Of a stretch of DNA of 64,000 bases, positions 54,199 to 63,761 are shown piece by piece; the stretch's first letter is position 1; every line of letters starts with the position of its first letter. Location of the stretch: assembly GCA_963702955.1 (NCBI GenBank), contig OY969774.1, positions 2,418,001 to 2,482,000 on the forward strand, written 5' to 3'. The stretch is from VRUE01 sp963702955. Its GTDB lineage: Bacteria; Actinomycetota; Thermoleophilia; Solirubrobacterales; 70-9. The notes below the pieces were generated by a model, which did not search any database, was not told where the DNA came from, and worked only from the letters and a program-made list of their open reading frames with translations. The position numbers were made by a program, and so were the translations under genes.

Positions 54199-55359
54199 AT
54201 GCCCGAGGCAGTAATCGTCAACACCGTCCGCACGCCGATCGGCCGCGCCTTCAAGGGCTCGCTGGCCCAGCTTCGCCCCGACGAGATGGGCGCCTACGTC
54301 GTCAACCGGCTGCTCGAGCGCAACCCCGAGGTCAACCCGGCCGAGATCGAAGACCTGTTCTGCGGCTGCGGCATGCCGCAGGGCCTGCAGGCCTTCAACA
54401 TCGGCCGCATCGTCTCGCTGCTCTCCGAGAAGCTGCCGGAGGAAGTCAACGGGGTCACCATCTCGCGCTACTGCTCCTCCAGCCTCGACGCGATCCGCCA
54501 CGCCGGCAACGCGATCAAGGCCGGCGAGGGCGACGTCTACATCGCCGCCGGGGTCGAGTGGGTGAGCCGCTACAACGAGCGCACCGAGCCGGCCGGCGCC
54601 GCCGACCAGAACGAGAACCTGCAGGGCAACGACGGCCGGCCCGACGCCTACATCGAAATGGGTCTGACCGCGGTCAACGTCGCCAACAGATACGAGGTCA
54701 GCCGCGCCGACATGGACAAGTTCGCGCAGCGCTCGCAGGAACTGGCCGTGCAGTCGCAGGAGGACGGCTTCTTCGACCGCGAGATCGTCCCGGTGAAGCT
54801 GCCCGACGGCAGCGAGGTCGCCAAGGACGACGGCCCGCGCGCCTCCTCGACCCTGGAGAAGCTCTCCCAACTGCCCGAGGCCTTCGGCGGCGGCGGCGTC
54901 ACCGCCGGCAACTCCTGCCCGCTCAACGACGGCGCCGCCGCGGTGCTGATCATGAGCGACACCAAGGCGAAGGAGCTGGGACTGACCCCGCGCGCCCGCA
55001 TCGTCACCGCCGCGACCTACGGCAACGAGCCCGAGTACATGGGCGTCGCCCCGATCGGCGCGATCAAGAAGGTGCTGGACCGAGCGGGGATGACGATCGA
55101 GGACGTCGGCGCGGTCGAGCTGAACGAGGCCTTCGCCGCCCAGGTGATCCCGATCATGGACGAGTGCGACATCCCGCTGGAGAAGCTCAACACCCACGGC
55201 GGCGCGATCGCCCTCGGCCACCCCTTCGGGATGACCGGCGCCCGGATCATGGGCACGCTGCTGAACGTGATGGAGACCGACGACCACCAGGTAGGCCTAG
55301 AGACCATGTGCGTCGCCGGAGGTCAGGGCAAGGCGATGATCGTCGAGAGGATGAACTGA
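54199..55359 (+). CDS. acetyl-CoA C-acyltransferase (thiolase)
   Basis: 386 residues. The nucleophilic Cys lies in ISRYCSSSLDAIRHAG, the His in GGAIALGHPFGMTGARI and the second Cys in ETMCVAGGQGKA, the complete thiolase triad. NEAFAAQV is also conserved. It cleaves 3-ketoacyl-CoA or condenses acetyl-CoA units; length and motifs do not decide the direction. AAGGAG precedes the ATG at 54199. The enoyl-CoA hydratase gene follows after 55 bp, forming a beta-oxidation-like pair, with an imperfect hairpin between them. Confidence 0.93.
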   Translation: MPEAVIVNTVRTPIGRAFKGSLAQLRPDEMGAYVVNRLLERNPEVNPAEIEDLFCGCGMPQGLQAFNIGRIVSLLSEKLPEEVNGVTISRYCSSSLDAIRHAGNAIKAGEGDVYIAAGVEWVSRYNERTEPAGAADQNENLQGNDGRPDAYIEMGLTAVNVANRYEVSRADMDKFAQRSQELAVQSQEDGFFDREIVPVKLPDGSEVAKDDGPRASSTLEKLSQLPEAFGGGGVTAGNSCPLNDGAAAVLIMSDTKAKELGLTPRARIVTAATYGNEPEYMGVAPIGAIKKVLDRAGMTIEDVGAVELNEAFAAQVIPIMDECDIPLEKLNTHGGAIALGHPFGMTGARIMGTLLNVMETDDHQVGLETMCVAGGQGKAMIVERMN

Positions 55360-55365
55360 CGGCGA

Positions 55366-55406
55366 ATGGCGAGTTGATGACCCTATAGGGGTCAAAAATC
55401 GCCAAT
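55366..55406. repeat. imperfect hairpin between thiolase and hydratase genes
   Basis: ATGGCGA...TGACCC pairs with GGGTCA...TCGCCAAT around TATAG, with an internal loop of A/T-rich bases in the middle. It starts seven bases after the thiolase stop. The short stem near the loop resembles family B, but the sequence is different. It may tune expression within the operon. Confidence 0.5.
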
Positions 55407-55414
55407 TGAGCGAG

Positions 55415-56347
55415 ATGGACCTGACGACCCTCACCTACGCGAGCGGCGACCGGGTCGCCCGCATCACCTTGGACCGGCCGGAGCGGGGGAACGGGATCGT
55501 GCCGCGGATGCCGGCCGAGATCGCCGCCTGCGTCGAGCGGGCCGACCTCGACCCCGCGGTCCACGTCATCGCCCTGGCCGGCAACGGCAGCGGCTTCTGC
55601 GGTGGCTACGACCTGGTCGCCTCGGCCGAGGGCGACATGAGCGGCCTCGGCGAGGACGGGCCGGGCGGGACCGGCGTCGAGCCGCCCCCCGGCTCTCCGC
55701 TCGACCCGGCGACGATCGCCGCCAACCACGCGCCCGAGTCGAACTGGGACCCGGTCACCGACTTCCAGTTCATGTGGCGCAACGTGCGCGGCTTCATGAG
55801 CCTCTTCCACTCCGAGAAGCCGGTGATCTGCAAGGTCCACGGCTACTGCGTCGCCGGCGGCACCGACATGGCGCTCTGCTCGGACCTGCTGGTGGTCGCC
55901 GAGGACGCCAAGATCGGCTATCCGCCGGCGCGCGTCTGGGGCTCGCCGACGACGGCGCTGTGGGCCAGCAGGGTCGGGCCGATGCGGGCCAAGCGGCTGT
56001 TGCTGACCGGCGACTCGCTGAGCGGCGAGCAGGCGGTCGAGTGGGGGCTGGCGACCGAGGCGGCGCCGGCCGCGGAGCTGGACGGGCGCTTCGAGGCGCT
56101 GGTCGAGCGGGTCGCGCGGCTGCCGATCAACCAGCTGGTGATGATGAAGATGCTCGTCAACCAGTCTCTCTACGCACAGGGCCTGCACCAGACGCAGCTG
56201 CTCGGCACCTTCTTCGACGGCATCGCCCGCCACACCGGGGAGGGCCACGACTTCGTCCGCCGCGCCGCCGAGTCCGGCTTCAAGGAGGCGGTCCGAGAGC
56301 GCGACGAGCCCTTCGGCGACCACGGCCTAGAAGGGTTCGGCCTCTAG
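55415..56347 (+). CDS. enoyl-CoA hydratase/isomerase family protein
   Basis: 310 residues of the crotonase fold. The oxyanion holes are formed by NGSGFCGGYDLVA and VHGYCVAGGTDMALCSDL. There is an insertion of about 50 residues after the first motif (GEDGPGGTGVEPPPGSPLDP) that is typical of longer actinobacterial crotonases of unknown specificity. The start at ATG 55415 is preferred to TTG 55406. It hydrates enoyl-CoA or performs a related step, with the thiolase upstream. Confidence 0.88.
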   Translation: MDLTTLTYASGDRVARITLDRPERGNGIVPRMPAEIAACVERADLDPAVHVIALAGNGSGFCGGYDLVASAEGDMSGLGEDGPGGTGVEPPPGSPLDPATIAANHAPESNWDPVTDFQFMWRNVRGFMSLFHSEKPVICKVHGYCVAGGTDMALCSDLLVVAEDAKIGYPPARVWGSPTTALWASRVGPMRAKRLLLTGDSLSGEQAVEWGLATEAAPAAELDGRFEALVERVARLPINQLVMMKMLVNQSLYAQGLHQTQLLGTFFDGIARHTGEGHDFVRRAAESGFKEAVRERDEPFGDHGLEGFGL

Positions 56348-56348
56348 C

Positions 56349-56407
56349 CGCCCCAATTCGGGGCGACGGGCCGAAATGTCCACTCCGAGACGACAAATCG
56401 GCCCGTC
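56349..56407. promoter_or_regulatory. hairpin plus long-loop inverted repeat before the thioesterase gene
   Basis: CGCCCC-AATTC-GGGGCG (56349-56365) follows the hydratase stop by two bases and suits termination. Directly adjoining, GACGGGCCGA (56365-56374) is repeated inverted as TCGGCCCGTC (56398-56407) with a 23-base loop, 23 bp before the thioesterase start. The second repeat could be an operator or another short mobile repeat; it has no T-tract. Confidence 0.5.
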
Positions 56408-56429
56408 GGCGGGGTAGGGTCCGCGCCGC

Positions 56430-56876
56430 ATGGCCGACGCTCCGCATCCGAGTTCGCTGATCACGCCGGAGTCGGTGCGGGACTTCCTGCCCGGCAGCTT
56501 TCCCGGCGACCTTGGGATCGAGCCGCTGGAGATCGAGGACACGCACGCGCGGGGGCGGATCGTCGTCAACAGGCGCCACCTGCATCCCGGTGGCTTCGTC
56601 CACGGCGGCGTCTGGACCGCGCTCGGCGACACCGTCGCCGCCTGGGCGACCTTCCGGGCGATCCCACCGGGCCACAACTTCACGACGATCGAGCTGAAGC
56701 TGAACGTCTTCGCGGCCGGCGTTCTCGGCGACGAGATCGTCGCCGTCGGCGAGGCCCTGCACGCCGGCAAGAGCACCGTGGTCATCGAGGTGCGGATGGA
56801 GCGCCGCCGCGAGGGCGCCGAGCCGCGCCTCGCGGCCAACCTGATCGTCTCCCAATTCGTGTTAGCGCCCGGCTGA
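56430..56876 (+). CDS. PaaI-type hotdog thioesterase
   Basis: 148 residues. The hotdog helix with the catalytic region reads LHPGGFVHGGVWTALGDTVA, followed by TTIELKLNVFAAGVLGDEI, as in PaaI/ComA-type acyl-CoA thioesterases. It would hydrolyse aryl- or acyl-CoA in the cytoplasm. ATG at 56430. The last codons (LAPG and TGA) fall inside the left stem of repeat element C1, which starts at 56864, so the C-terminus is set by the element. Confidence 0.88.
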   Translation: MADAPHPSSLITPESVRDFLPGSFPGDLGIEPLEIEDTHARGRIVVNRRHLHPGGFVHGGVWTALGDTVAAWATFRAIPPGHNFTTIELKLNVFAAGVLGDEIVAVGEALHAGKSTVVIEVRMERRREGAEPRLAANLIVSQFVLAPG

Positions 56877-56962
56877 CCAAGCAGATCAAGGACGCAGGGA
56901 GCGCCGCGTGCTCTGCACGCAAGCGACCGAGGACGCAGATATGCGCCGGTCAGCCGGGCGCT
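56864..56962. repeat. structured repeat element C, copy 1
   Basis: A perfect 15-bp inverted repeat, AGCGCCCGGCTGACC (56864-56878) with 56948-56962, encloses a 69-base core (56879-56947). The core contains its own hairpin GCGTGC-TCT-GCACGC. The left stem contains the TGA of the thioesterase gene; the right stem contains the stop of the opposite small gene. Copy 2 at 57226-57328 shares 63 of 69 core bases in the same orientation but has a different stem that is again self-complementary. Confidence 0.85.
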
Positions 56963-57138
56963 GACCGGACGCGCTCGCGCAGCACGGTCAAGTCATGCTG
57001 CGCGAGCGCATCGAGCACCGCCGCGTTGGGAGGCCGCGGGGTGCCGGTCGGGGCGATCGCCTCGTCGAATCGACCCGCGTCTAGCGGGTAGCCGTCGGTC
57101 GCGGGAGAGAGACGCGTCCGGTGCAGAGTCGTCGCCAT
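56950..57138 (-). pseudogene. truncated gene, N-terminus resembling circularly permuted ATP-grasp proteins
   Basis: 62 residues. RFDEAIAPTGTPRPPNAAVL followed by DALAQHDLTVLRERV resembles the N-terminal part of circularly permuted ATP-grasp proteins (xDExxxxxGxPRPHYxxL), which are normally several hundred residues long. The frame ends in SAPG and TGA supplied by the right stem of element C1, so it looks like a 5' gene fragment cut off by the element. Element C2 lies about 90 bp upstream of its start. The family resemblance is short and uncertain. Confidence 0.4.
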
Positions 57139-57225
57139 GTACGCACGCTAGGGACCCGCCGGGGCCTCTCCCATGGCCCGGCGTCGAAAATAAGGAACTG
57201 CAACATGGACATTTGGCAAATTGCT

Positions 57226-57328
57226 CTGGAAGCGCCCTGATCAAGCAGATCAAGGACGCAGTGAGCGTGGCGTGCTCTGCACGCGAGCGAGCGAGGACGC
57301 CGATATGCGCCGGTCAGGGCGCTTCCAG
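57226..57328. repeat. structured repeat element C, copy 2
   Basis: A 17-bp inverted repeat, CTGGAAGCGCCCTGATC (57226-57242) with 57312-57328, has one G-T pair and encloses a 69-base core (57243-57311). The core is 63/69 identical to copy 1 and lies in the same orientation. The stem lacks three base pairs (GGC/GCC) present in copy 1. The TGA of the P-type ATPase gene (TCA on plus at 57314-57316) lies in the right stem. Confidence 0.85.
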
Positions 57329-59674
57329 GCGTTCTATGGCGGGGACGCGCCAGAGCGCGCTGGCGATGATCAGGCCTACCGCGGCGCAGAGCAGCGCCAG
57401 GAACCACTGGGTCGAGCTGAGCAGCTCCATGGCGAAGAATTCGCGCACCGGCCCCGCCGCGAGGATCAGCGCGAAGAGGGCGCCGAGGCCGGCCACCATC
57501 GCCAGCATGTAGCTCTGGATCGCGATGTGCTCGCGACCCGGGCCGCGCTCCAGCAGCAGCACGAAGGCGAGGCCGAGGATGATCAGCGTCGTCGTCGCCG
57601 CGGTCCGCCCGGCTTCGAGCGAGCCGCCGAAGACGGTGTCGACGAGGAAGAAGCTGAGGATCGAGCCGAGCGCGGTCGCCACCCCGGCCGGGACCGCGAA
57701 GGCGGCGAGGGCGCGCAGCAGCCGGCCGCGGTACAGCGGCCCGTCCGACGGCGCCAGGGCGAGGACGAAGGAGGGGATGCCGATCGTCAGGAAGGCGGCC
57801 AGGGTGAGGTGGCGGGGGAGGAAGGGGAAGGCGAAGCCCGGCACCGCGACGAGCAGGATCAGCGCCGCCGCGTAGACCGACTTGGTCAGGTAGAGGCGGC
57901 CGAGCCGGTGGATGTTGCGGGCGATCCGCCGCCCCTCGGAGACCGCCTGCGGCAGCCGCGCGAACTCGTCTTTGAGCAGGACCACGTCGGCGACCCCCTT
58001 GGTCACCTGCGTGCCGGAGCCCATCGCCACGGCCAGCCGCGCCTGCTTCAGCGCCGGCACGTCGTTGACCCCATCGCCGATCATCGCCGTGTAGCGGCCG
58101 GCCTCCCGCAGCGCCTCGATCAGCGCCTTCTTCTGCTCGGGCGCGATCCGGCAGAAGATCGTGTTGCGCAGCGCCGCGGCGGCCAGCCCCTCGGGGTCCT
58201 GCGGCAGTTCCGGGCCCTCGATCACGCCCGCGTCCTGCGGTACCCCGACCGCGTAGGCGACCGCGGTCACCGTCGCCCGCGCGTCGCCGGAGATCAGCTT
58301 CAGGTCCACCTGCTGTGCGCGCATGGTGGCCAGCGTCTCGGCCGCGTCGGGCCGCAACGTCTCCTCCAGCACGACCAGCGCGATCGCGGTCAGCCGCGGC
58401 GGCGGCGCCCCCGCAGCGTCCTCCGGCAGCGCCTCGCCGGAGCTGCCGAAGGCGACGACGCGCCGCCCCGCCGCGGTCTCCTCCGCCAGTTTGCGGGCCA
58501 GCCCGGCGGGGAGCATCAGCGCTCCGGCGGCGCCGAGCACGTCGGGCGCGCCGAGCACGTAGCTGGTCCCGCCCAACCGCAGCCCGCTCCACTTCCACTG
58601 CGAGGAGAAGGGGACTTCGCCGCCGACCCGCTGCGGCTGCGCCGGGAACGCCGCGGCGACCGTCTCCAGCGTCCGGTTGCGGTCGCCCGCGCTCGCCGCG
58701 AAGCGCCCCAGCGCCGCCTCCGCCTCCTCGGCGTCGACCCCCTCGGCGACCTCGACCCCCAGCAGCCGCAGCTCGCCGTCGGTCAGCGTGCCGGTCTTGT
58801 CAACGCAGATCGTGTCGACCGCGGCGAGGCTCTCGGTCGCGCTCATCTGCTGCACCAGCGTGTCCTTGCGCGCCAACCGCACCGCCGCCACCGCGAAGGT
58901 CACGCTCATCAAGAGCACCAGCCCCTCGGGGATCAGCGTCACCAGGCCGGCGGTCGCCGTCTGCGCCGCTTCGACCAGGTCGGTGCTGCGCAGCTGGAAG
59001 GTCAGCAGCAGGAGGACGGCGAGCGGCACCATCGCCCAGGTGCAGGCGACGATCACCCGGTTGACCTCGCCCTGCAGCGGCGAGGGCGGGTGGCGGAAGG
59101 CTTTGGCCTCGCCGGCGAGGCGGCCGGCGTAGCTCTCCTCGCGCACCGCGTCAACCAGGTAGCGGCCGGAGCCGGAGACGCAGAACGAGCCCGAGAGGAC
59201 CCGATCCCCCGGCCGCTTGCCGACCCCGTCGGCCTCGCCGGTCAGCATCGACTCGTCCAGCGTCATCCCGCGGCTGGCGAGGACCTCGCCGTCGGCGACG
59301 AGCTGGTCGCCCGGCCCGACCGCGACCACGTCGCCGGGGACGATCTCCCCGGCCGTCAGGCTCGCCTCGGCGCCGTCGCGCAGCACCCGGGCGTGGGGGG
59401 CGACCAGCACCGCCAGCTCGTCCAGCGTCCGCTTCGCCTTCAGCTCCTGGCGGATGCCGATGTAGGAGTTGACGATCGCGATCAGGCCGAAGACCGCGTC
59501 GGCGTACTGCCCCAGCGAGACGATCAGCACGAAGAAGACGCCGATGATCGCGTTGAACAGCGTGAAGACGTTGCCGGCGACGATGCTGGAGACCGAGCGC
59601 GAGGAGGCGTCGCCCGGCGGCCCCAGCTTGCGCAGCCGCTTCGCCGCCTCGGCGCTGGTCAGTCCCTCGCTCAT
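57314..59674 (-). CDS. CtpE-like cation-transporting P-type ATPase
   Basis: 786 residues. The phosphatase loop is ESMLTGEADGV, the phosphorylated Asp is in ICVDKTGTLTDGEL, and the hinge is MIGDGVNDVPALKQA. The fourth membrane helix reads GLVTLIPEGLVLL, the PEGL motif of mycobacterial CtpE, a calcium-uptake ATPase, rather than the CPC motif of heavy-metal pumps. Calcium specificity is an inference. The ATG at 59674 diverges from the F420-type oxidoreductase gene 29 bp away. Its final codons (LEAP, TGA) lie in the stem of element C2. Confidence 0.88.
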   Translation of the reverse strand: MSEGLTSAEAAKRLRKLGPPGDASSRSVSSIVAGNVFTLFNAIIGVFFVLIVSLGQYADAVFGLIAIVNSYIGIRQELKAKRTLDELAVLVAPHARVLRDGAEASLTAGEIVPGDVVAVGPGDQLVADGEVLASRGMTLDESMLTGEADGVGKRPGDRVLSGSFCVSGSGRYLVDAVREESYAGRLAGEAKAFRHPPSPLQGEVNRVIVACTWAMVPLAVLLLLTFQLRSTDLVEAAQTATAGLVTLIPEGLVLLMSVTFAVAAVRLARKDTLVQQMSATESLAAVDTICVDKTGTLTDGELRLLGVEVAEGVDAEEAEAALGRFAASAGDRNRTLETVAAAFPAQPQRVGGEVPFSSQWKWSGLRLGGTSYVLGAPDVLGAAGALMLPAGLARKLAEETAAGRRVVAFGSSGEALPEDAAGAPPPRLTAIALVVLEETLRPDAAETLATMRAQQVDLKLISGDARATVTAVAYAVGVPQDAGVIEGPELPQDPEGLAAAALRNTIFCRIAPEQKKALIEALREAGRYTAMIGDGVNDVPALKQARLAVAMGSGTQVTKGVADVVLLKDEFARLPQAVSEGRRIARNIHRLGRLYLTKSVYAAALILLVAVPGFAFPFLPRHLTLAAFLTIGIPSFVLALAPSDGPLYRGRLLRALAAFAVPAGVATALGSILSFFLVDTVFGGSLEAGRTAATTTLIILGLAFVLLLERGPGREHIAIQSYMLAMVAGLGALFALILAAGPVREFFAMELLSSTQWFLALLCAAVGLIIASALWRVPAIERLEAP

Positions 59675-59703
59675 CGGAGCACATTCAATAGGGTTCGGCG
59701 CGG

Positions 59704-60750
59704 ATGGCTCTCAAGCTCGGACTCAACCTCGGCTACTGGGGCATCGGCCCGGCCGGCGAGGACGCCGTCGAGGTCGTGCAGGCGGCCGAGCGGGCCGGCT
59801 TCGAGTCGGTCTGGGTGGCCGAGTCCTACGGCTCCGACGTGGTCAGCGTGCTCGCCTGGCTGGCGCCGCAGACGACGACGATCAACCTCGGCGCGGCGAT
59901 CATGCAGGTGCCGGCGCGGCCGCCCGCCGCCGCGGCGATGGCCGGCGCGACGATCGACAAGCTCTCCGGCGGGCGCTTCCTGTTCGGCTTTGGGCCGTCC
60001 GGCCCGCAGGTCTCCGAAGGCTGGTACGGCGTGCCCTACGCGAAGCCCTGGGGCCGCACCCGCGAGTACATCGAAGTGGTGCGGGAGATCGTCGCCCGCG
60101 AGGGGCCGGTCGAGCACGAGGGCGAGCATTACAACCTGCCCCTGCCCGGCGGCGAGGGCAAGCCGCTGAAGCTCAACTTCCATCCGCTGCGCAACGAGAT
60201 CCCCGTCTTCGTCGGCGCGATCGGCCGCAAATCGGTCGAGCTGGCGGCGGAGATCTGCGACGGCTGGATCCCGATCTTCTTCAGCGTCGACGCCTTCGAG
60301 CAGACCTGGGGGGAGCACCTCGAGGCCGGCTTCGCCAAGGGCGGCCGGCAGCGGGCCGACCTCGAGGTCAGCCCCTCGCTGCAGGTGGCGATCGACGGCG
60401 ACCTCGAGGCGGCGAAGAGCGTCGTCAAGGCCGGCCTCGTCCTTTACTTCGGCGGCATGGGCAGCCGCAAGACGAACTTCTACGTCGACCTGGCGCACCG
60501 TTTCGGCTTCGGCGAGGTCGCCGACGAGGTCCAGCGCCGCTTCCAGGACGGCGATCGCGGCGGCGCCTTCGAGGCGATGCCGGACGAGATCGTCGAGGCG
60601 ACCTCGCTGGTCGGCACCGAGGCCGAGGTGGCGGAGCGGATCGAGCGCTTCCGCGGCGCCGGCATCGACCGCCTGATCGTCTCCCCGGTCCACGCGGACC
60701 GCGGCGAGCAGCTGCACACGTTGGAGCGCCTGGCGGCGCTCATTGCATAG
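59704..60750 (+). CDS. LLM-class F420-dependent oxidoreductase
   Basis: 348 residues, a luciferase-like TIM barrel. KLGLNLGYWGIG and WVAESYGSDVVS near the N-terminus, then GRFLFGFGPSGPQV and AEICDGWIPIFFS, match actinobacterial LLM proteins that use reduced F420 (or FMN) to reduce or oxidise small molecules. The start is ATG 59704. The gene is followed by the transhydrogenase operon after 20 bp and may be read with it. Substrate unknown. Confidence 0.88.
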   Translation: MALKLGLNLGYWGIGPAGEDAVEVVQAAERAGFESVWVAESYGSDVVSVLAWLAPQTTTINLGAAIMQVPARPPAAAAMAGATIDKLSGGRFLFGFGPSGPQVSEGWYGVPYAKPWGRTREYIEVVREIVAREGPVEHEGEHYNLPLPGGEGKPLKLNFHPLRNEIPVFVGAIGRKSVELAAEICDGWIPIFFSVDAFEQTWGEHLEAGFAKGGRQRADLEVSPSLQVAIDGDLEAAKSVVKAGLVLYFGGMGSRKTNFYVDLAHRFGFGEVADEVQRRFQDGDRGGAFEAMPDEIVEATSLVGTEAEVAERIERFRGAGIDRLIVSPVHADRGEQLHTLERLAALIA

Positions 60751-60769
60751 GCTCCCCGGCCGCAGCGCT

Positions 60770-61888
60770 ATGAAGATCGGAGTGCCGAAAGAGACCGCCG
60801 ATGGGGAGCGACGCGTCGCGCTCGTCCCCGACGTGGTCAAATCGCTGAAGCGCAACGAGCACGTCAACGTCGTCGTCGAGTCCGGCGCCGGCGAGGCGGC
60901 CGGCCATCCCGACTCCCAGTACGAGGAGGCCGGGGCCGAGGTCGGCGACCCCGACGTCGCCTGGGGGGCCGACGTCGTCCTCCGCGTCGCGACCCCCAGC
61001 GCCGAGCAGATCGGCCGGCTGAAGCCGAGCCAGATCCTGATCGGCCACCTCGCCCCCTGGACCGCGGCCGAGACCAACCGGGCGCTGGCCGCCGCCGGCG
61101 TCACCAGCTTCGCGATGGAGGCGATCCCGCGGACGACCCGCGCCCAGGCGATGGACGCGCTCTCCTCCCAGGCCGCCGCCGCCGGCTACGCGGCGATGCT
61201 GATCGCCGCCCGCGAGTCGGGCCGCTTCTTCGGGATGATGACCACCGCCGCCGGCACCGTGCCGCCGGCCAAGGTGCTGGTGCTGGGCGCCGGCGTCGCC
61301 GGCTTGCAGGCGGTCGCCACCGGCAAGCGGCTGGGCGCGGTCGTCACCGGCTTCGACATCCGCCGCGCCGCCTGGGAGCAGATCGCCTCGCTCGGCGGGC
61401 GCCCGCTCGAACTCGACTTCATCCCCGACGCCGAAGGCGAGGGCGGCTACGCCCGGCCGCTGACCGACGAGGAGAACGCCAAGGTCGTCGAGGCGATCGG
61501 CGAGAACGCCGCCAAGCAGGACGTGATCGTCACCACCGCGGCGATCCCCGGCCGCCCGGCGCCGCTGCTGATCACCGCCGAGGCGGTGCGCGGCATGCAG
61601 CCCGGCTCGGTGATCGTCAACCTCGCCGCCGAGAGCGGCGGCAACTGCGAGCTGACGCGGGCGGGGGAGACGGTGGTCGAGAACGGCGTCAAGGTCCTCG
61701 GCCCGCGCAACCTGGCCAGCGAGATGCCGGTCCCCGCCTCGCAGCTCTACGCGAAGAACCTCGAGAACCTGCTCGGCCTGCTGATCTCCGAGCAGGGCGA
61801 GCGCCAGGTCGATTTCGAGGACGACATCGTCGCCGCCGCCTGCATCACCGACGGCGGCGAGATCCGCAACGAGAGGGCGGCCAAGTAA
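60770..61888 (+). CDS. pntAA: NAD(P) transhydrogenase subunit alpha part 1
   Basis: 372 residues, the NAD-binding domain I of proton-translocating transhydrogenase. It begins MKIGVPKETADGERRVALVP, with the nucleotide site VLVLGAGVAGLQAVATGKRLGA and the mobile loop following. It is separate from the membrane part, as in the three-gene version of the enzyme. The complex transfers hydride from NADH to NADP, driven by protons. ATG at 60770; the stop overlaps the ATG of the next gene (TAATG). Confidence 0.94.
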   Translation: MKIGVPKETADGERRVALVPDVVKSLKRNEHVNVVVESGAGEAAGHPDSQYEEAGAEVGDPDVAWGADVVLRVATPSAEQIGRLKPSQILIGHLAPWTAAETNRALAAAGVTSFAMEAIPRTTRAQAMDALSSQAAAAGYAAMLIAARESGRFFGMMTTAAGTVPPAKVLVLGAGVAGLQAVATGKRLGAVVTGFDIRRAAWEQIASLGGRPLELDFIPDAEGEGGYARPLTDEENAKVVEAIGENAAKQDVIVTTAAIPGRPAPLLITAEAVRGMQPGSVIVNLAAESGGNCELTRAGETVVENGVKVLGPRNLASEMPVPASQLYAKNLENLLGLLISEQGERQVDFEDDIVAAACITDGGEIRNERAAK

Positions 61889-62201
61889 TGACCCTGTTCA
61901 CCGAGATCACGATCTTCGTCCTCGCCGCCTTCGTCGGCTTCGAGGTGATCTCGAAGGTGCCGACCACCCTGCACACGCCGCTGATGTCGCAGACCAACGC
62001 GATCCACGGCATCGTCATGCTCGGTGGGCTGATCGTCGTCGGCTTCGCCAACGACCCGCTCGAGTACGTGATCGGCACGATCGCGATCGCCTTCGGCACG
62101 ATCAACATCGTCGGCGGCTTCATGGTCACCGACCGGATGCTCGGCATGTTCAGCAAAAAGCCGAAGCCGAAGGGCGACGCCGACGGGAAGGGCGGCGCCT
62201 G

Positions 62202-62202
<1 letters not shown>
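61888..62202 (+). CDS. pntAB: NAD(P) transhydrogenase subunit alpha part 2
   Basis: 104 residues with three helices: LFTEITIFVLAAFVGFEVIS, IHGIVMLGGLIVVGF and YVIGTIAIAFGTINIVGGFM, ending FMVTDRMLGMFSKKPK. This is the short membrane subunit of the three-gene transhydrogenase. It overlaps both neighbours by one base, so all three are translated together. It contributes to the proton channel. Confidence 0.94.
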
Positions 62203-63632
<1,430 letters not shown>

Positions 63633-63710
63633 CCCCGCAGCCCCGCCCGAGGCCCCGGCGTTTCCGCAAATTGCATGGCCTCGGCGTCAGGCGGGGGGAG
63701 AAATCGGCCC

Positions 63711-63752
63711 TTCCCAGGCTTGACCGCCAGTATGGGTGGTCAAGACCGGGAA
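63711..63752. repeat. hairpin repeat family A, diverged copy 3
   Basis: TTCCCAGGCTTGACC (63711-63725) pairs with 63738-63752 with two mismatches around a 12-base loop GCCAGTATGGGT. Loop length and the inner TTGACC/GGTCAA stem are as in copies 1 and 2. It lies after pntB and 9 bp before the next start codon. Confidence 0.55.
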
Positions 63753-63761
63753 CGCCAGAAG

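Noticed and set aside
56879..57311. Reading the core of element C as a conserved peptide (KQIKDA...CAGQ).
   Set aside because: Five of the six differences between the copies change the amino acid, whereas pairing of the flanking stems is kept, so RNA or DNA structure is the better explanation.
57221..60169. Plus-strand open frame of nearly 1,000 codons opposite the P-type ATPase.
   Set aside because: It is rich in Arg, Gln, Asp and Ala without any motif, while the opposite strand encodes all P-type ATPase signatures.
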